Under the pieces are notes generated by a model that saw only the letters and a program-made list of their open reading frames with translations, was not told the DNA's origin and searched no databases. 64,000 bases of DNA from Streptomyces asoensis (lineage in GTDB: Bacteria > Actinomycetota > Actinomycetes > Streptomycetales > Streptomycetaceae): the NCBI RefSeq assembly GCF_016860545.1, contig NZ_BNEB01000001.1:310001-374000 (forward strand), written 5' to 3'. Each line of letters starts with the position of its first letter. Position 1 is the stretch's first letter. The position numbers were made by a program, and so were the translations under genes. Shown piece after piece: positions 34,460 through 42,772 of the stretch.

Positions 34460-36811
34460 ATGACGATGCCGGCCTGTGCGATGGAACCCACCGCGGCGGA
34501 CGGCGGGGGCTCCGGGGACGGTGCTGCCGCGCCCGCGCCGTACGCGGCGGAGCCCACGGCCCACACGCCCCCACCGGACCACGCGACCGCGGCGGCCCGT
34601 GCGGTCCCGGCCGACCACGCGGCCCCGGCGGCGGGGCGTGGGTTCCCGGGGGACCTCGCGGCTCCCACCGCCCGCGTGACCTCGGCGGACCACCCGGCTC
34701 CGGTGGCCTCGGCGACGGGTTGGGTCCCGGCGGACCACCCCGTCCCGGCGGGCCACGCCACCCCGACGGAGGGCGCCGCCCCGGCGGGCCACGCCACCCC
34801 GGCGGCCCGGGCGGTCCCGGCGGGCCACGCGGCCCCCACCGCCCGCGTGACCTCGGCGGACCACCCGGCTCCGGTCGCCCCGGCGACGGGTTGGGCCCCG
34901 GCGGACCACCCCGTCCCAGCGGGCCACGCCACCCCGGCGGAGGGCGCCGCCCCGGTGGGCCACGCGGCTCCGGTCACCCCGGCGACGGGGTCGGTCCCTG
35001 CGGACCACCCAGTCCCAGCGGGCCACGCCACCCCGACGGAGGGCGCCGCCCCGGTGGGCCACGCGGCTCCGGTCACCCCGGCGACGGGGTCGGTCCCGGC
35101 GGACCACCCCGTCCCGGTGGGCCACGCCACCCCGGCGGAGGGCGCCGCCCCGGTGGGCCACGCGGGCCCCACCGCCCGCGTGGCCCCGGCGGAGCGCGCC
35201 GCACCGGTGGGGCACGGGCGTTTGCCGGATCCTGCCGCTCCACCGGAGCCGGCGGTCCCGGCGGCTCGCACGTTCCCGGTGGACGGCACCGCCCCCTTGC
35301 CTGCGGCGGCGGTCCCGGGGTACCGCACAGGCCCGACGGACCCCGTCATCCCGGCGGAGCCCACCGGTCCGGCGGAGGCCACCATCCCGGTGGACCGGCC
35401 TGCCCCGGCGGAGCCGCGCCCCGCACCGGACCGCTGGGGCCCGGGCCCCTTCTCGGTCCCCGCGGCACATGAGGGCACCGAGGGACGCGGGTTCGCCGTC
35501 GCGGAGCACTACCCGGCCGCCCCGGACCAGCCCGTCAGGGAGGACCACCCGGCCGCCGGGGACCAGCCCGTCGCCGCGCACTACCCGGCCGCCCCGGACC
35601 AGACCGTGCGGGAGGGCTACCCGGTCACGCCGCCTGCCCCGGCCGCCCCGCTCACCCCGGGCACGCCGGTCGCGAGGTACTTCACCCGTACCGGGGGACG
35701 GCCCGCCACGGGGGGTCGGCCCGGGCGGGAGGCCGGGTGTGTGATCGCGGCCGGAGGGGCGTACGGTGCGCGTCTCGCCCGGGACGGGGACTCCTGGTTC
35801 CCCGAGCGGTGGACGCTGGACGGCCCCGAGCCGTACGCCGTGCCGCTGCCCGGCAACCAGCCCGAGGAACCCGGCACGGAGGTCCAGCCGATGGCCGACG
35901 GCCGGGTGCTGATCCGGCGGACGGCGGACGGGCGGCACGCCTTCTCGCTGCTGTACCCCACCGGACCCGGCACGGGTGAGCTGCCGCTGGGCGCCGTCGA
36001 GTGCCCGGACCCGGGAACCCGGCTGCACCTGCTCCCGCCCGCGCCCTGCGGACAGCGCGCGTACGCCCTCGCCGTCGGGCGGAGGTCGACGGACGTGTGG
36101 CTGGTCGTGGGCGGCGGCTTCGGCCCGGAACACCTCGCCGAGATCCCGGGCCGCTGCTCGGGCGGTGTCTGGCTGGACAGTACGGGCCGCATGCTCGCGC
36201 TGGACCGGGAGACCGGCGGCCGCACCAAGGCGGTCGTGGTCGACCTGGAGCGCGGCGGCGAGGTGTCCCCGCTGCTCCAGATCGCCGCGGAGAGCGACGA
36301 CCGTCTGCTGCTCGCCGACCCCGACAGCGGGCTGCTGCTCGTCAGCTCGGACGCGCCCGCGCCGGGCGAGCCGCGCCTGGGCTGGGGGGTGCTGGGCAGC
36401 ACGCTCCCGGTGCGCTTCCCCGAGTCGCTGCACCCACCGGATCTCACCCTGACCCCGTTCGCGAGCCAGCCCGGCCAGGCGCTCGTGCCGGAGTCCTGCG
36501 CGGTCGCCTTCCGCATCGACGGCCCCTCGGGCACCTGGGTGGGCGTCTGGCGCCCCGCCGACCGCCGGCTGCACCAACTCGCGCCCCCCGATGGCTGGTT
36601 GGCGGGCAGTGGGCTGTGGACGGCGGAGGGCGTCCTGCGTCTGCCGTACGCCACGCGGGCGGAGCCGTGCGGGGTGGCGCCGCTCACGCCGCCGCCCGCG
36701 GCCCCGCCGTCGCCCGCTCCTCCGCACCCGGAACCGGGGAGTCCGGCGTCCTGCGCGCCCCGCCCGGTCCCCCTCCAGCAGGCGCCGCTCGGCCGACTTG
36801 TAACGAAGTAG
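34460..36811 (+). CDS. protein with long Pro/Ala/His repeat region and C-terminal propeller-like domain
   Basis: 783 residues; ATG at 34460 with GGAGG 9 nt upstream. The first about 330 residues are low complexity, with a 33-residue unit (ADHPVPAGHATP, then EGAAPVGHAAPVTPATGSVP) repeated by a 99-bp duplication. Residues about 420-770 look folded, with six or so blade-like segments (GGVWLDSTGRMLALDRETGG, DDRLLLADPDSGLLLVSSD, LGWGVLGSTLPVRFPESLH) suggesting a beta-propeller. No signal peptide or membrane helix is seen. The function is unknown. This frame is the coding one because the folded half reads sensibly only here; both other forward frames and the complement are also open by composition. 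Confidence 0.6.
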   Translation: MTMPACAMEPTAADGGGSGDGAAAPAPYAAEPTAHTPPPDHATAAARAVPADHAAPAAGRGFPGDLAAPTARVTSADHPAPVASATGWVPADHPVPAGHATPTEGAAPAGHATPAARAVPAGHAAPTARVTSADHPAPVAPATGWAPADHPVPAGHATPAEGAAPVGHAAPVTPATGSVPADHPVPAGHATPTEGAAPVGHAAPVTPATGSVPADHPVPVGHATPAEGAAPVGHAGPTARVAPAERAAPVGHGRLPDPAAPPEPAVPAARTFPVDGTAPLPAAAVPGYRTGPTDPVIPAEPTGPAEATIPVDRPAPAEPRPAPDRWGPGPFSVPAAHEGTEGRGFAVAEHYPAAPDQPVREDHPAAGDQPVAAHYPAAPDQTVREGYPVTPPAPAAPLTPGTPVARYFTRTGGRPATGGRPGREAGCVIAAGGAYGARLARDGDSWFPERWTLDGPEPYAVPLPGNQPEEPGTEVQPMADGRVLIRRTADGRHAFSLLYPTGPGTGELPLGAVECPDPGTRLHLLPPAPCGQRAYALAVGRRSTDVWLVVGGGFGPEHLAEIPGRCSGGVWLDSTGRMLALDRETGGRTKAVVVDLERGGEVSPLLQIAAESDDRLLLADPDSGLLLVSSDAPAPGEPRLGWGVLGSTLPVRFPESLHPPDLTLTPFASQPGQALVPESCAVAFRIDGPSGTWVGVWRPADRRLHQLAPPDGWLAGSGLWTAEGVLRLPYATRAEPCGVAPLTPPPAAPPSPAPPHPEPGSPASCAPRPVPLQQAPLGRLVTK
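34700..35200 (+). repeat. 99-bp tandem repeat region
   Basis: Units with a spacing of exactly 99 bp, for example GGTCACCCCGGCGACGGGG at 34972 and 35071, encode the repeated 33-residue segment. Copies differ mostly at silent positions and by Thr/Ala or Ala/Val swaps. Shorter degenerate versions flank them. Not CRISPR: repeats are contiguous and in frame. Confidence 0.75.
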
Positions 36812-36908
36812 TCGCGGTTGGCGTGGTCTCCTGGATCACCCGCTCCATGTGCCGGATAAAATCGCCCGGCTGTAAAGAAAGATCATGTTGACGGGGTGAA
36901 TTCTTCCG

Positions 36909-37079
36909 ATGAGCGACACAAGCACGCGGCTGCCGCTGTCCGCCGACTCCCAGGAGACGGCCGGACCCGGCCGCCACCGTGGTCCGGTCTCGTCCCAGGA
37001 CGGTGACGCGGCGCCGCACGGCCGGCACCGCAAGCCGGCCGAGAACAGGGCCGACAACCGGGCCGAGGCGACCGTCTGA
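36909..37079 (+). CDS. 56-residue hydrophilic small protein
   Basis: ATG at 36909 opens a 56-residue frame starting MSDTSTRLPLSADSQETAG, rich in Gly/His/Arg/Pro and acidic residues, with no membrane helix. The ribosome site is weak (GGGG about 15 nt upstream). A strong terminator follows 25 nt after the stop, which supports a real transcript. I recall similar small streptomycete proteins but cannot give a function. The upstream 97 nt contains a TAAAAT at 36857 as a possible -10 box, with no clear -35. Confidence 0.5.
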   Translation: MSDTSTRLPLSADSQETAGPGRHRGPVSSQDGDAAPHGRHRKPAENRADNRAEATV

Positions 37080-37104
37080 CGGTCGGTACACCGCAGGACC
37101 GCCG

Positions 37105-37142
37105 AAGGGGCTCCGCTCGTCCGTGGACGAGCGGAGCCCCTT
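37105..37142. terminator. strong bidirectional hairpin terminator
   Basis: Perfect 18-bp inverted repeat, AAGGGGCTCCGCTCGTCC then GT then the complement, between the small protein and the converging SDR operon. It can end transcription from both sides. Confidence 0.85.
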
Positions 37143-37156
37143 CCGCGTACGCCGCC

Positions 37157-38113
37157 TCAGTGCGGTTCCTGGCCGCCCCGCCGCAGTCCCAGCACTTCCG
37201 CCGCCGCGAACGTCTCCCCTTCGGGGCGGTCCGCGAAGTGCGCGCCGAGGACGTCCGCCAGCTCCTCGTAGGAGAACACGTCCTCCTTGCTGTCGAACTG
37301 CGCGCGCACCCGCGGCCGTTCGACGACGGCGACCATGCCGCCGTGCACGACGAGCAGCTGTCCGTTGACGCGGGCGGCGGCCGGTGCGGCCAGGTAGCCG
37401 ACCAGCGGGGCGACGTGCTCGGGCGCGAGGGGGTCGAGGCCGCCGTCGTCCGGCTGCGCGAACCCGGCGAAGACGTCCTGGGTCATCCGGGTACGGGCGC
37501 GCGGGCAGATCGCGTTGGCCGTCACCCCGTACTTGGCGAGGGCGAGCGCCGTGGAGGTCGTCAGGCCGACGATCCCCCCTTTGGCCGCCGCGTAATTGGG
37601 CTGTCCTGCCGAGCCGGCCAGGTACGCCTCCGAGGAGGTGTTCACGATCCGGCCGTACACCGGCGCGCCCGCCGCCTTGGACCGCTCGCGCCAGTGGGCG
37701 GCGGCGAACCGGGTCGTGTTGAAGTGCCCCTTGAGGTGGACGCGCACGACCGCGTCCCACTCGTCCTCGGCCATCGAGAAGACCATGCGGTCGCGCAGGA
37801 TGCCCGCGTTGTTGACCAGGATGTCCAGCTTGCCGAACGCGCGGACCGCCGACTCGACGAGTTCCGCGGCCTGTCCGAAGTCGGCGACGTCCCCGGTGTG
37901 GGCGAGCGCGGTGCCGCCGGCCGACCGGATCTCGCGCACCACGTCCTCGGCGGGTCCGGCGGACGCCTCGCCCGAGCCGTCCCGTCCGGTCCGGCCGTAG
38001 TCGTTGACGACGACGGCCGCGCCCAGCCGCGCGAGTTCCAGTGCCTCGGCCCGGCCGAGCCCGCGCCCGGCACCGGTGACGATCGCGGCGAGTCCTTCGA
38101 GTGGCCTTGTCAT
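37157..38113 (-). CDS. SDR dehydrogenase, 17beta-HSD4-like
   Basis: 318 residues, ATG at 38113. NAD-binding GAGRGLGR at 14-21, NNAG, the catalytic Ser in SSEAYLAG, and YAAAKGG supply the SDR machinery. The start (LEGLAAIVTGAGRGLGRAEA) and the about 60-residue C-terminal extension past the Rossmann core match the hydroxyacyl-CoA dehydrogenase domain of multifunctional enzyme 2, here a stand-alone protein. With the MaoC gene it can supply hydration and oxidation steps of beta-oxidation, as HSD4A-type enzymes do for sterol side chains in mycobacteria. It is last in the operon, 14 nt after the alcohol dehydrogenase gene. Confidence 0.85.
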   Translation of the reverse strand: MTRPLEGLAAIVTGAGRGLGRAEALELARLGAAVVVNDYGRTGRDGSGEASAGPAEDVVREIRSAGGTALAHTGDVADFGQAAELVESAVRAFGKLDILVNNAGILRDRMVFSMAEDEWDAVVRVHLKGHFNTTRFAAAHWRERSKAAGAPVYGRIVNTSSEAYLAGSAGQPNYAAAKGGIVGLTTSTALALAKYGVTANAICPRARTRMTQDVFAGFAQPDDGGLDPLAPEHVAPLVGYLAAPAAARVNGQLLVVHGGMVAVVERPRVRAQFDSKEDVFSYEELADVLGAHFADRPEGETFAAAEVLGLRRGGQEPH

Positions 38114-38127
38114 CCGGGCGGCCCTCC

Positions 38128-39204
38128 TCAGATCTCTATGCACGTGCGCAGGGCCGCGCCGGTCCGCATCTGGTCCAGCGCCTCGTTGATCTCGGCGAGC
38201 GGCACCCGGTGCGTGATCAGGCCGGACAGGTCGATCCTGCCCGCCCGCCACAGGGCGATGGTCCGCTCGTAGGAGCGCAGGACGTCGCCGCCGCCGTACA
38301 TCGAGGGCAGGATGCGCTTCTCGTCGAAGAACAGCTCGAACATGTTGAGCTGGAGGTGGTCGTCCATGGCGCCCGCGCCGACGACGACGAGGGTGCCGCC
38401 GCGCCGGGTGTTGTCGTAGGCGGTGCGGGCGGTGGCGGAGCGGCCGACGACCTCGAAGACGTAGTCGAAACCCTCGCCGCCCGTGACGAGTTGCTTGGCT
38501 GCGGCCAGTTCGTCGGGGGCGACGGCCTGGGTGGCGCCGAACTTCAGCGCGGCCTCCCGGCGTGAGGCGACCGGGTCGACGGCGACGATCTCGGCGGCGC
38601 CCTTGAGGCGCGCGCCCTGGACGGCGGAGATGCCGACGCCTCCGCAGCCGATGACGGCGACCGACGAACCGGCCTCCACGTCGGCCGTGTTGAGCGCGGC
38701 ACCGAGTCCTGTGGTCACCCCGCACCCGATGAGCGCGGCGATGTCGAAGGGGACGTCGTCGGGGATCGGGACCGCGCAGCCGGCGTCGACCACGACCTCC
38801 TCGGCGAAGGTGCCGGTGCCGGCGAAGCCGAAGACGTCCCCGCCGGGGCGGCGGAAGTTGGGGGTGCCGGCGTTCATGAACCCGGCGAGGCACAGTTCGG
38901 TCTGGCCGCGTTTGCAGGCGGGACAGGCGCCGCAGGCGGGCAGCCAGCAGACGACGACCCGGTCGCCCGGCTTGACCCGGGTGACGCCCTCCCCCACCTC
39001 CAGGATCTCGCCCGCGCCCTCGTGGCCGGGCACGAACGGCGCGGGCTGCGGCAGCACCCCGCTCATCGCGGACAGGTCGGAGTGGCACAGGCCCGTGGCC
39101 CGCACCCGGATCCTGACGCGTCCGGGGCCGAAGCCCACCGCCTCGACGTCGTCGAGGACCTCCAGCTTGTCCTGGCCGATCTCGTGCAGTACGGCTGCGC
39201 GCAT
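38128..39204 (-). CDS. zinc-dependent alcohol dehydrogenase
   Basis: 358 residues, ATG at 39204 (GAGGGGAG upstream). Catalytic zinc ligands are in GLCHSDLSAMSG and GHEGAGEI; a structural zinc is bound by CGACPACKRGQTELC. The Rossmann fold carries VIGCGGVGISAVQGA. The sequence resembles class III-like actinobacterial dehydrogenases, and the length is normal. In the operon between MaoC and SDR genes it could oxidise an alcohol intermediate to an aldehyde for the aldehyde dehydrogenase at 56548; that link is inferred. Confidence 0.9.
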   Translation of the reverse strand: MRAAVLHEIGQDKLEVLDDVEAVGFGPGRVRIRVRATGLCHSDLSAMSGVLPQPAPFVPGHEGAGEILEVGEGVTRVKPGDRVVVCWLPACGACPACKRGQTELCLAGFMNAGTPNFRRPGGDVFGFAGTGTFAEEVVVDAGCAVPIPDDVPFDIAALIGCGVTTGLGAALNTADVEAGSSVAVIGCGGVGISAVQGARLKGAAEIVAVDPVASRREAALKFGATQAVAPDELAAAKQLVTGGEGFDYVFEVVGRSATARTAYDNTRRGGTLVVVGAGAMDDHLQLNMFELFFDEKRILPSMYGGGDVLRSYERTIALWRAGRIDLSGLITHRVPLAEINEALDQMRTGAALRTCIEI

Positions 39205-39285
39205 GGTGCGGCTCCCCTCGGGTCCCCTCGGATGCTGGGTGCGGTGGTGCTGGAGGTGATGCACGTGGTGCGGGTGGTGCGGGGT

Positions 39286-40143
39286 TCAGGAGTGTTCGAC
39301 GAGCGTGTCGGCGAGGACGGGCGCGTCGTCCCGGTGGGGGGCGCTCACGGCCACCCGGACCGTCCCTTCCCCGCGCCACATGCGGATGCGCAGCGTCTCG
39401 CCGGGGAACACCACGCCGGCGAAGCGCGTGGCGTAGGAGCGCACCCGGCCCACGTCGCCGTCGAGCAGCGTGTCGACGACCGCCTTGAGCGTGATGCCGT
39501 AGGTGCACAGGCCGTGCAGGATGGGCCGGTCGTACCCGGCGAGCTTGGCGAACTCCGGGTCGGCGTGCAGCGGGTTGTAGTCGCCGGAGAGGCGGTACAG
39601 GAGGGCCTGGTCCTCGCGTACGCCCCGCTCGACCACCTTGTCGGGCTCGCCCTCGGGCGGGGCGAGCCGGGCGGAGGGGCCCCGGTCACCGCCCCAGCCG
39701 CCTTCGCCGCGGACGAAGATCTGGGCGTCGTTGGTCCACAGCGGCCCGTCCGTGTCGGCCACCTCGGTCCGCATGACCAGGACCGCGGCCTTGCCCTTGT
39801 CGTAGACGGCGGCGATGCGTCCGGTGGCGGTCGCGCGGCCGGACACCGGGAGGGGGCGGTGGATCTCCAGACGCTGGCCGCCGTGCAGGACGCGGGCGAG
39901 ATCGACGTCGACGCCCGGCATGGAGAGCCCGCTGATCACACCGGGCGACCCGGAGCCGGCGACGGTGGCGAAGCTCGGCAGGACGTGCAGGCGGGACTCC
40001 AGCGTGTAGCGCAGTTCGTCGGGATCGGTGGCGGGGACGCCCGCGCCGACGCCGAGGTGGTACAGCTGGACGTCCCGGCGGTCCCAGGTGATCTCGCCGG
40101 TCCGGGGTTCGGCGGCGAGGACCTTGGCTGCGTCGATGGGCAT
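39286..40143 (-). CDS. MaoC-family 2-enoyl-CoA hydratase
   Basis: 285 residues, ATG at 40143 with CAGGAGCTCC upstream. Two hot-dog domains, the first degenerate (RRDVQLYHLGVGAG), the second with the hydratase-2 signature: LYRLSGDYNPLHADPEFAK and ILHGLCTYG, containing the Asp/His catalytic pair. This matches HSD4B-type enoyl-CoA hydratases of sterol side-chain oxidation. It heads the MaoC/ADH/SDR operon. A KstR box lies 130 nt upstream. The leader also has a 10-nt direct repeat, ATCGTTCGGA, at 40154 and 40181. Confidence 0.9.
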   Translation of the reverse strand: MPIDAAKVLAAEPRTGEITWDRRDVQLYHLGVGAGVPATDPDELRYTLESRLHVLPSFATVAGSGSPGVISGLSMPGVDVDLARVLHGGQRLEIHRPLPVSGRATATGRIAAVYDKGKAAVLVMRTEVADTDGPLWTNDAQIFVRGEGGWGGDRGPSARLAPPEGEPDKVVERGVREDQALLYRLSGDYNPLHADPEFAKLAGYDRPILHGLCTYGITLKAVVDTLLDGDVGRVRSYATRFAGVVFPGETLRIRMWRGEGTVRVAVSAPHRDDAPVLADTLVEHS

Positions 40144-40272
40144 GGAGCTCCTGATCGTTCGGATCGACGGGATCGATCGCATCGTTCGGAGACCTCGGCA
40201 CGGCCGTCCGCACCGATCGGCCGCACCGAGGCCGTCACGGGGCCGCGGAACCCGCCCGAGCCAGAACGGATC

Positions 40273-40286
40273 TAGAACGCGTTCCA
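40273..40286. promoter_or_regulatory. KstR-type operator
   Basis: TAGAACGCGTTCCA fits the published KstR consensus TnnAACnnGTTnnA at every fixed position. It lies between the MaoC operon and the histidine kinase gene, and KstR itself is encoded 15 kb away. In the rest of the 367-nt spacer (40144-40510) I see only the direct repeat noted for MaoC. Confidence 0.75.
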
Positions 40287-40510
40287 GTGCGGCGACCCCC
40301 TGTATAGCCCAGGCCCCGGAAGTTGTGAAGACACCTGACGGCATGTCAGAAACGGGTGCCGGTGACATTTGTACTGCCCGGCCGCGTACATCCGGCACTG
40401 CCGCACTCGGGCCCCCGGGCCGTAGCGTCGAAGGCGGACGGGAACGAGGACCGGGGACGCCCGCACGGCAGTATCGCGGGCGCACCTGCGGCAGGACGGG
40501 GGACGAACCC

Positions 40511-42079
40511 ATGACGGGACACACGACGAAGCGCACGACGAAGCACGCCGGCGGACGCGAGGACCGGCGACGCGAGGCGGACTGCCGCCGGGGCGCCTGG
40601 CGCTCTGCATTGCGCGCGACACGCAAGCGGCGACGGAGCGGGCCTGCGGACGACGAGCACCCCGGAGCCGGCTACCGCGGTGCCCGCGGGGACGGGCGGG
40701 CGCCCGAGGACCCGGGCCCGCCGGCCAGCGGTTTCTCCCTGCTGCCGTGGCTGCTGATGGGCATGGGCGCGTTCTCGAACCTCTTCCAGGGCGAGGCGAA
40801 CCCGTGGATCGGCGGCCTGGGCCTGCTCACCTTCAACTCGCTCTACATCTACGTGGCGTTCCGCGCGTTCGTGAAGGAGACCCGCTCGGCGCCCTCCACC
40901 CGGGGCGCGCTGGTGGTGCTCGCGCTCGTCACCTGCGGGCTCGCCCTCGGCTACGGCGGCAGCTGGCTGCTCTTCTTCCCCCTGCTGGGCCTCGCGACGG
41001 GGGCGGTCGTGCGCGGCCCGCAGCTGCGCACCGTCGGGACCGCCGTCGCCGTCCTGGCGGGCGCGGTCTCCTGCGCCCGCGACGGCTGGGGCGGTCTCAC
41101 GATCGCCTACGCCACCTGGATCTCGACGATGGTGACGGCCGCGATCCTCTCCCTCTCCGAGGCCGTGCGGGAACTGCGCGCCGCCCGCGAGGAGCTGGCC
41201 CGGCGGGCGGTGGAGGAGGAGCGGCTGCGCTTCTCCCGCGATCTGCACGACCTGCTCGGACACACGCTCTCGGTGATCGTGGTGAAGTCGGAGGCGGCCC
41301 GCCGGCTGGCCCCGCGCGACATGGACGCGGCGCTCTCCCAGGTCACCGACATCGAGGCGGTGGGCCGCCAGGCGCTGACCGAGATCCGCGAGGCGGTCAC
41401 CGGGTACCGCGAGGGCAGCCTGGCGGGCGAGCTGGACCGGGCCCGCTCGGCCCTGACGGCGGCGGGCGTCGAGGCCTCGGTGAGCCGCTCCGGTCCGCCG
41501 CCGGACCCGAAGACCTCGGCCCTGCTCGGCTGGGTGGTGCGCGAGGCGGTGACCAACGTCGTCCGGCACAGCGGCGCGAGCCGGTGCGGCATCACGGTGT
41601 CGGGCAGCCCGGAACGGGTCCGGCTGACGGTGACGGACGACGGCGGGACCGGCAACGGCGACAGCGGGACAGTCGGTCACAACGGCTGCGGCGAGGGCGG
41701 TGACGCCGGCCGGGTCGGGGACGGGGACCCGGGCACCGGGGCCTGCCGGGCGCCGGGGGACGGCACCGGGCTGACCGGGCTGCGCGAGCGCCTCGCGGCG
41801 GCGGGCGGCACGCTGACGGCGGGCCCGGGCCCGCGCGGCGGCTTCCGGGTCACCGCGAAACTCCCGTTGGAACTCCCGCTGGAACTCCCCCTGTCCTGCG
41901 CCCCCACGGACGTCGCCGGGGACGGCGTCACCGGCACGGCCGCCGGCGCCGTACCGTCCGGCGCCGTACCGCCCGACCTCGCACCGCCCGGCACCGTGTC
42001 GTCCGGCACCGTGTCGTCCGACGCCGTGCCGTCCGACGCCGTGCCGTCCGGGGCCGCCGGCCCTAATCTGGGGCCGTGA
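40511..42079 (+). CDS. sensor histidine kinase, DesK/NarX-like (HisKA_3)
   Basis: 522 residues from the ATG at 40511 (AGGACGGGGGACG upstream). After a basic N-terminal about 75 residues come five to six membrane helices (GFSLLPWLLMGMGAF to VTAAILSLSEAV, about 78-220) with no large extracellular loop. The dimerisation domain has His 246 in RDLHDLLGHTLSVI, the N-box has VVREAVTNVVRHS, and the ATP lid is TVTDDGGTG. A Gly/Asp-rich insert sits inside the ATPase domain before GTGLTGLRERLAA, and the tail is a Pro/Val/Ser-rich repeat. The response regulator starts inside its stop. Membrane-state sensing, as for DesK, is the likely mode; the signal is unknown. Confidence 0.9.
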   Translation: MTGHTTKRTTKHAGGREDRRREADCRRGAWRSALRATRKRRRSGPADDEHPGAGYRGARGDGRAPEDPGPPASGFSLLPWLLMGMGAFSNLFQGEANPWIGGLGLLTFNSLYIYVAFRAFVKETRSAPSTRGALVVLALVTCGLALGYGGSWLLFFPLLGLATGAVVRGPQLRTVGTAVAVLAGAVSCARDGWGGLTIAYATWISTMVTAAILSLSEAVRELRAAREELARRAVEEERLRFSRDLHDLLGHTLSVIVVKSEAARRLAPRDMDAALSQVTDIEAVGRQALTEIREAVTGYREGSLAGELDRARSALTAAGVEASVSRSGPPPDPKTSALLGWVVREAVTNVVRHSGASRCGITVSGSPERVRLTVTDDGGTGNGDSGTVGHNGCGEGGDAGRVGDGDPGTGACRAPGDGTGLTGLRERLAAAGGTLTAGPGPRGGFRVTAKLPLELPLELPLSCAPTDVAGDGVTGTAAGAVPSGAVPPDLAPPGTVSSGTVSSDAVPSDAVPSGAAGPNLGP

Positions 42080-42741
42080 GCGAGACGCCGGGCGGGCCCG
42101 TGGACGAGATGCCGCGTGACCACCGCCCCACCAAGTCCGTCAGGGTGCTGCTGGCCGAGGACCAGGGCATGATGCGCGGGGCGCTGGCCCTGCTGCTGGG
42201 GCTGGAGGCGGACATCGAGGTCGTCGCGCAGGTGGGCACCGGGGACGCGATCGTCGACGCGGCCCTTCTGCACCGCCCCGACGTGGCGCTCCTGGACATC
42301 GAACTCCCCGGCATGAGCGGGCTGGACGCCGCCGCCGCACTGCGCGAGGAGGCGCCCGGCTGCCGGGTGCTGATCCTCACCACGTTCGGCCGGCCAGGCT
42401 ATCTGCGCCGCGCCATGGAGGCCGGGGCCTGCGGGTTCCTCGTCAAGGACGGTCCGGTGGAGGAACTGGCGGCGGCGATCCGCCGGGTGCTGGCCGGCGA
42501 GACGGTCGTGGACCCGGCACTGGCGGCGGCCGCGCTGAGCGCCGGACCGAATCCGCTCACCGCCCGCGAGTGCGACGTCCTGAAGGCCTCGGTGGACGGC
42601 GCGACGGTCGCGGACATCGCCGCACGGCTGCACCTCTCGGAGTCCACCGTCCGCAACTACCTGTCGTCCGCGATCGGCAAGACGGGCACCCGCAACCGCA
42701 TGGAGGCCATGCGCGAGGCACGTCAGCAGGGCTGGCTGTAG
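42076..42741 (+). CDS. NarL/DesR-family response regulator
   Basis: 221 residues, GTG in a GTGA overlap with the kinase stop. Receiver domain with acidic AEDQ, phospho-acceptor Asp 74 in DVALLDIELPGMSG, Thr in ILTTFG, and Lys in GFLVKDG. The C-terminal LuxR-type helix-turn-helix has LTARECDVLKASVDGA and ADIAARLHLSESTVRNYLSS. It pairs with the upstream kinase. Targets are not identifiable; the secreted protein gene 31 nt downstream is a candidate. Confidence 0.94.
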   Translation: MSETPGGPVDEMPRDHRPTKSVRVLLAEDQGMMRGALALLLGLEADIEVVAQVGTGDAIVDAALLHRPDVALLDIELPGMSGLDAAAALREEAPGCRVLILTTFGRPGYLRRAMEAGACGFLVKDGPVEELAAAIRRVLAGETVVDPALAAAALSAGPNPLTARECDVLKASVDGATVADIAARLHLSESTVRNYLSSAIGKTGTRNRMEAMREARQQGWL

Positions 42742-42772
42742 CGGTTCGGACCGCCGCTGGCACAGTGCCCGC

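Noticed and set aside
34700..35200. possible CRISPR array
   Set aside because: Repeats are 99 bp, contiguous, in frame with a protein, and have no spacers or cas genes nearby.
34382..36727. 781-codon minus-strand open frame through the 99-bp repeats
   Set aside because: Open only because of composition and repeats; Arg-rich product. The plus-strand frame has a GGAGG site and a folded C-terminal half.
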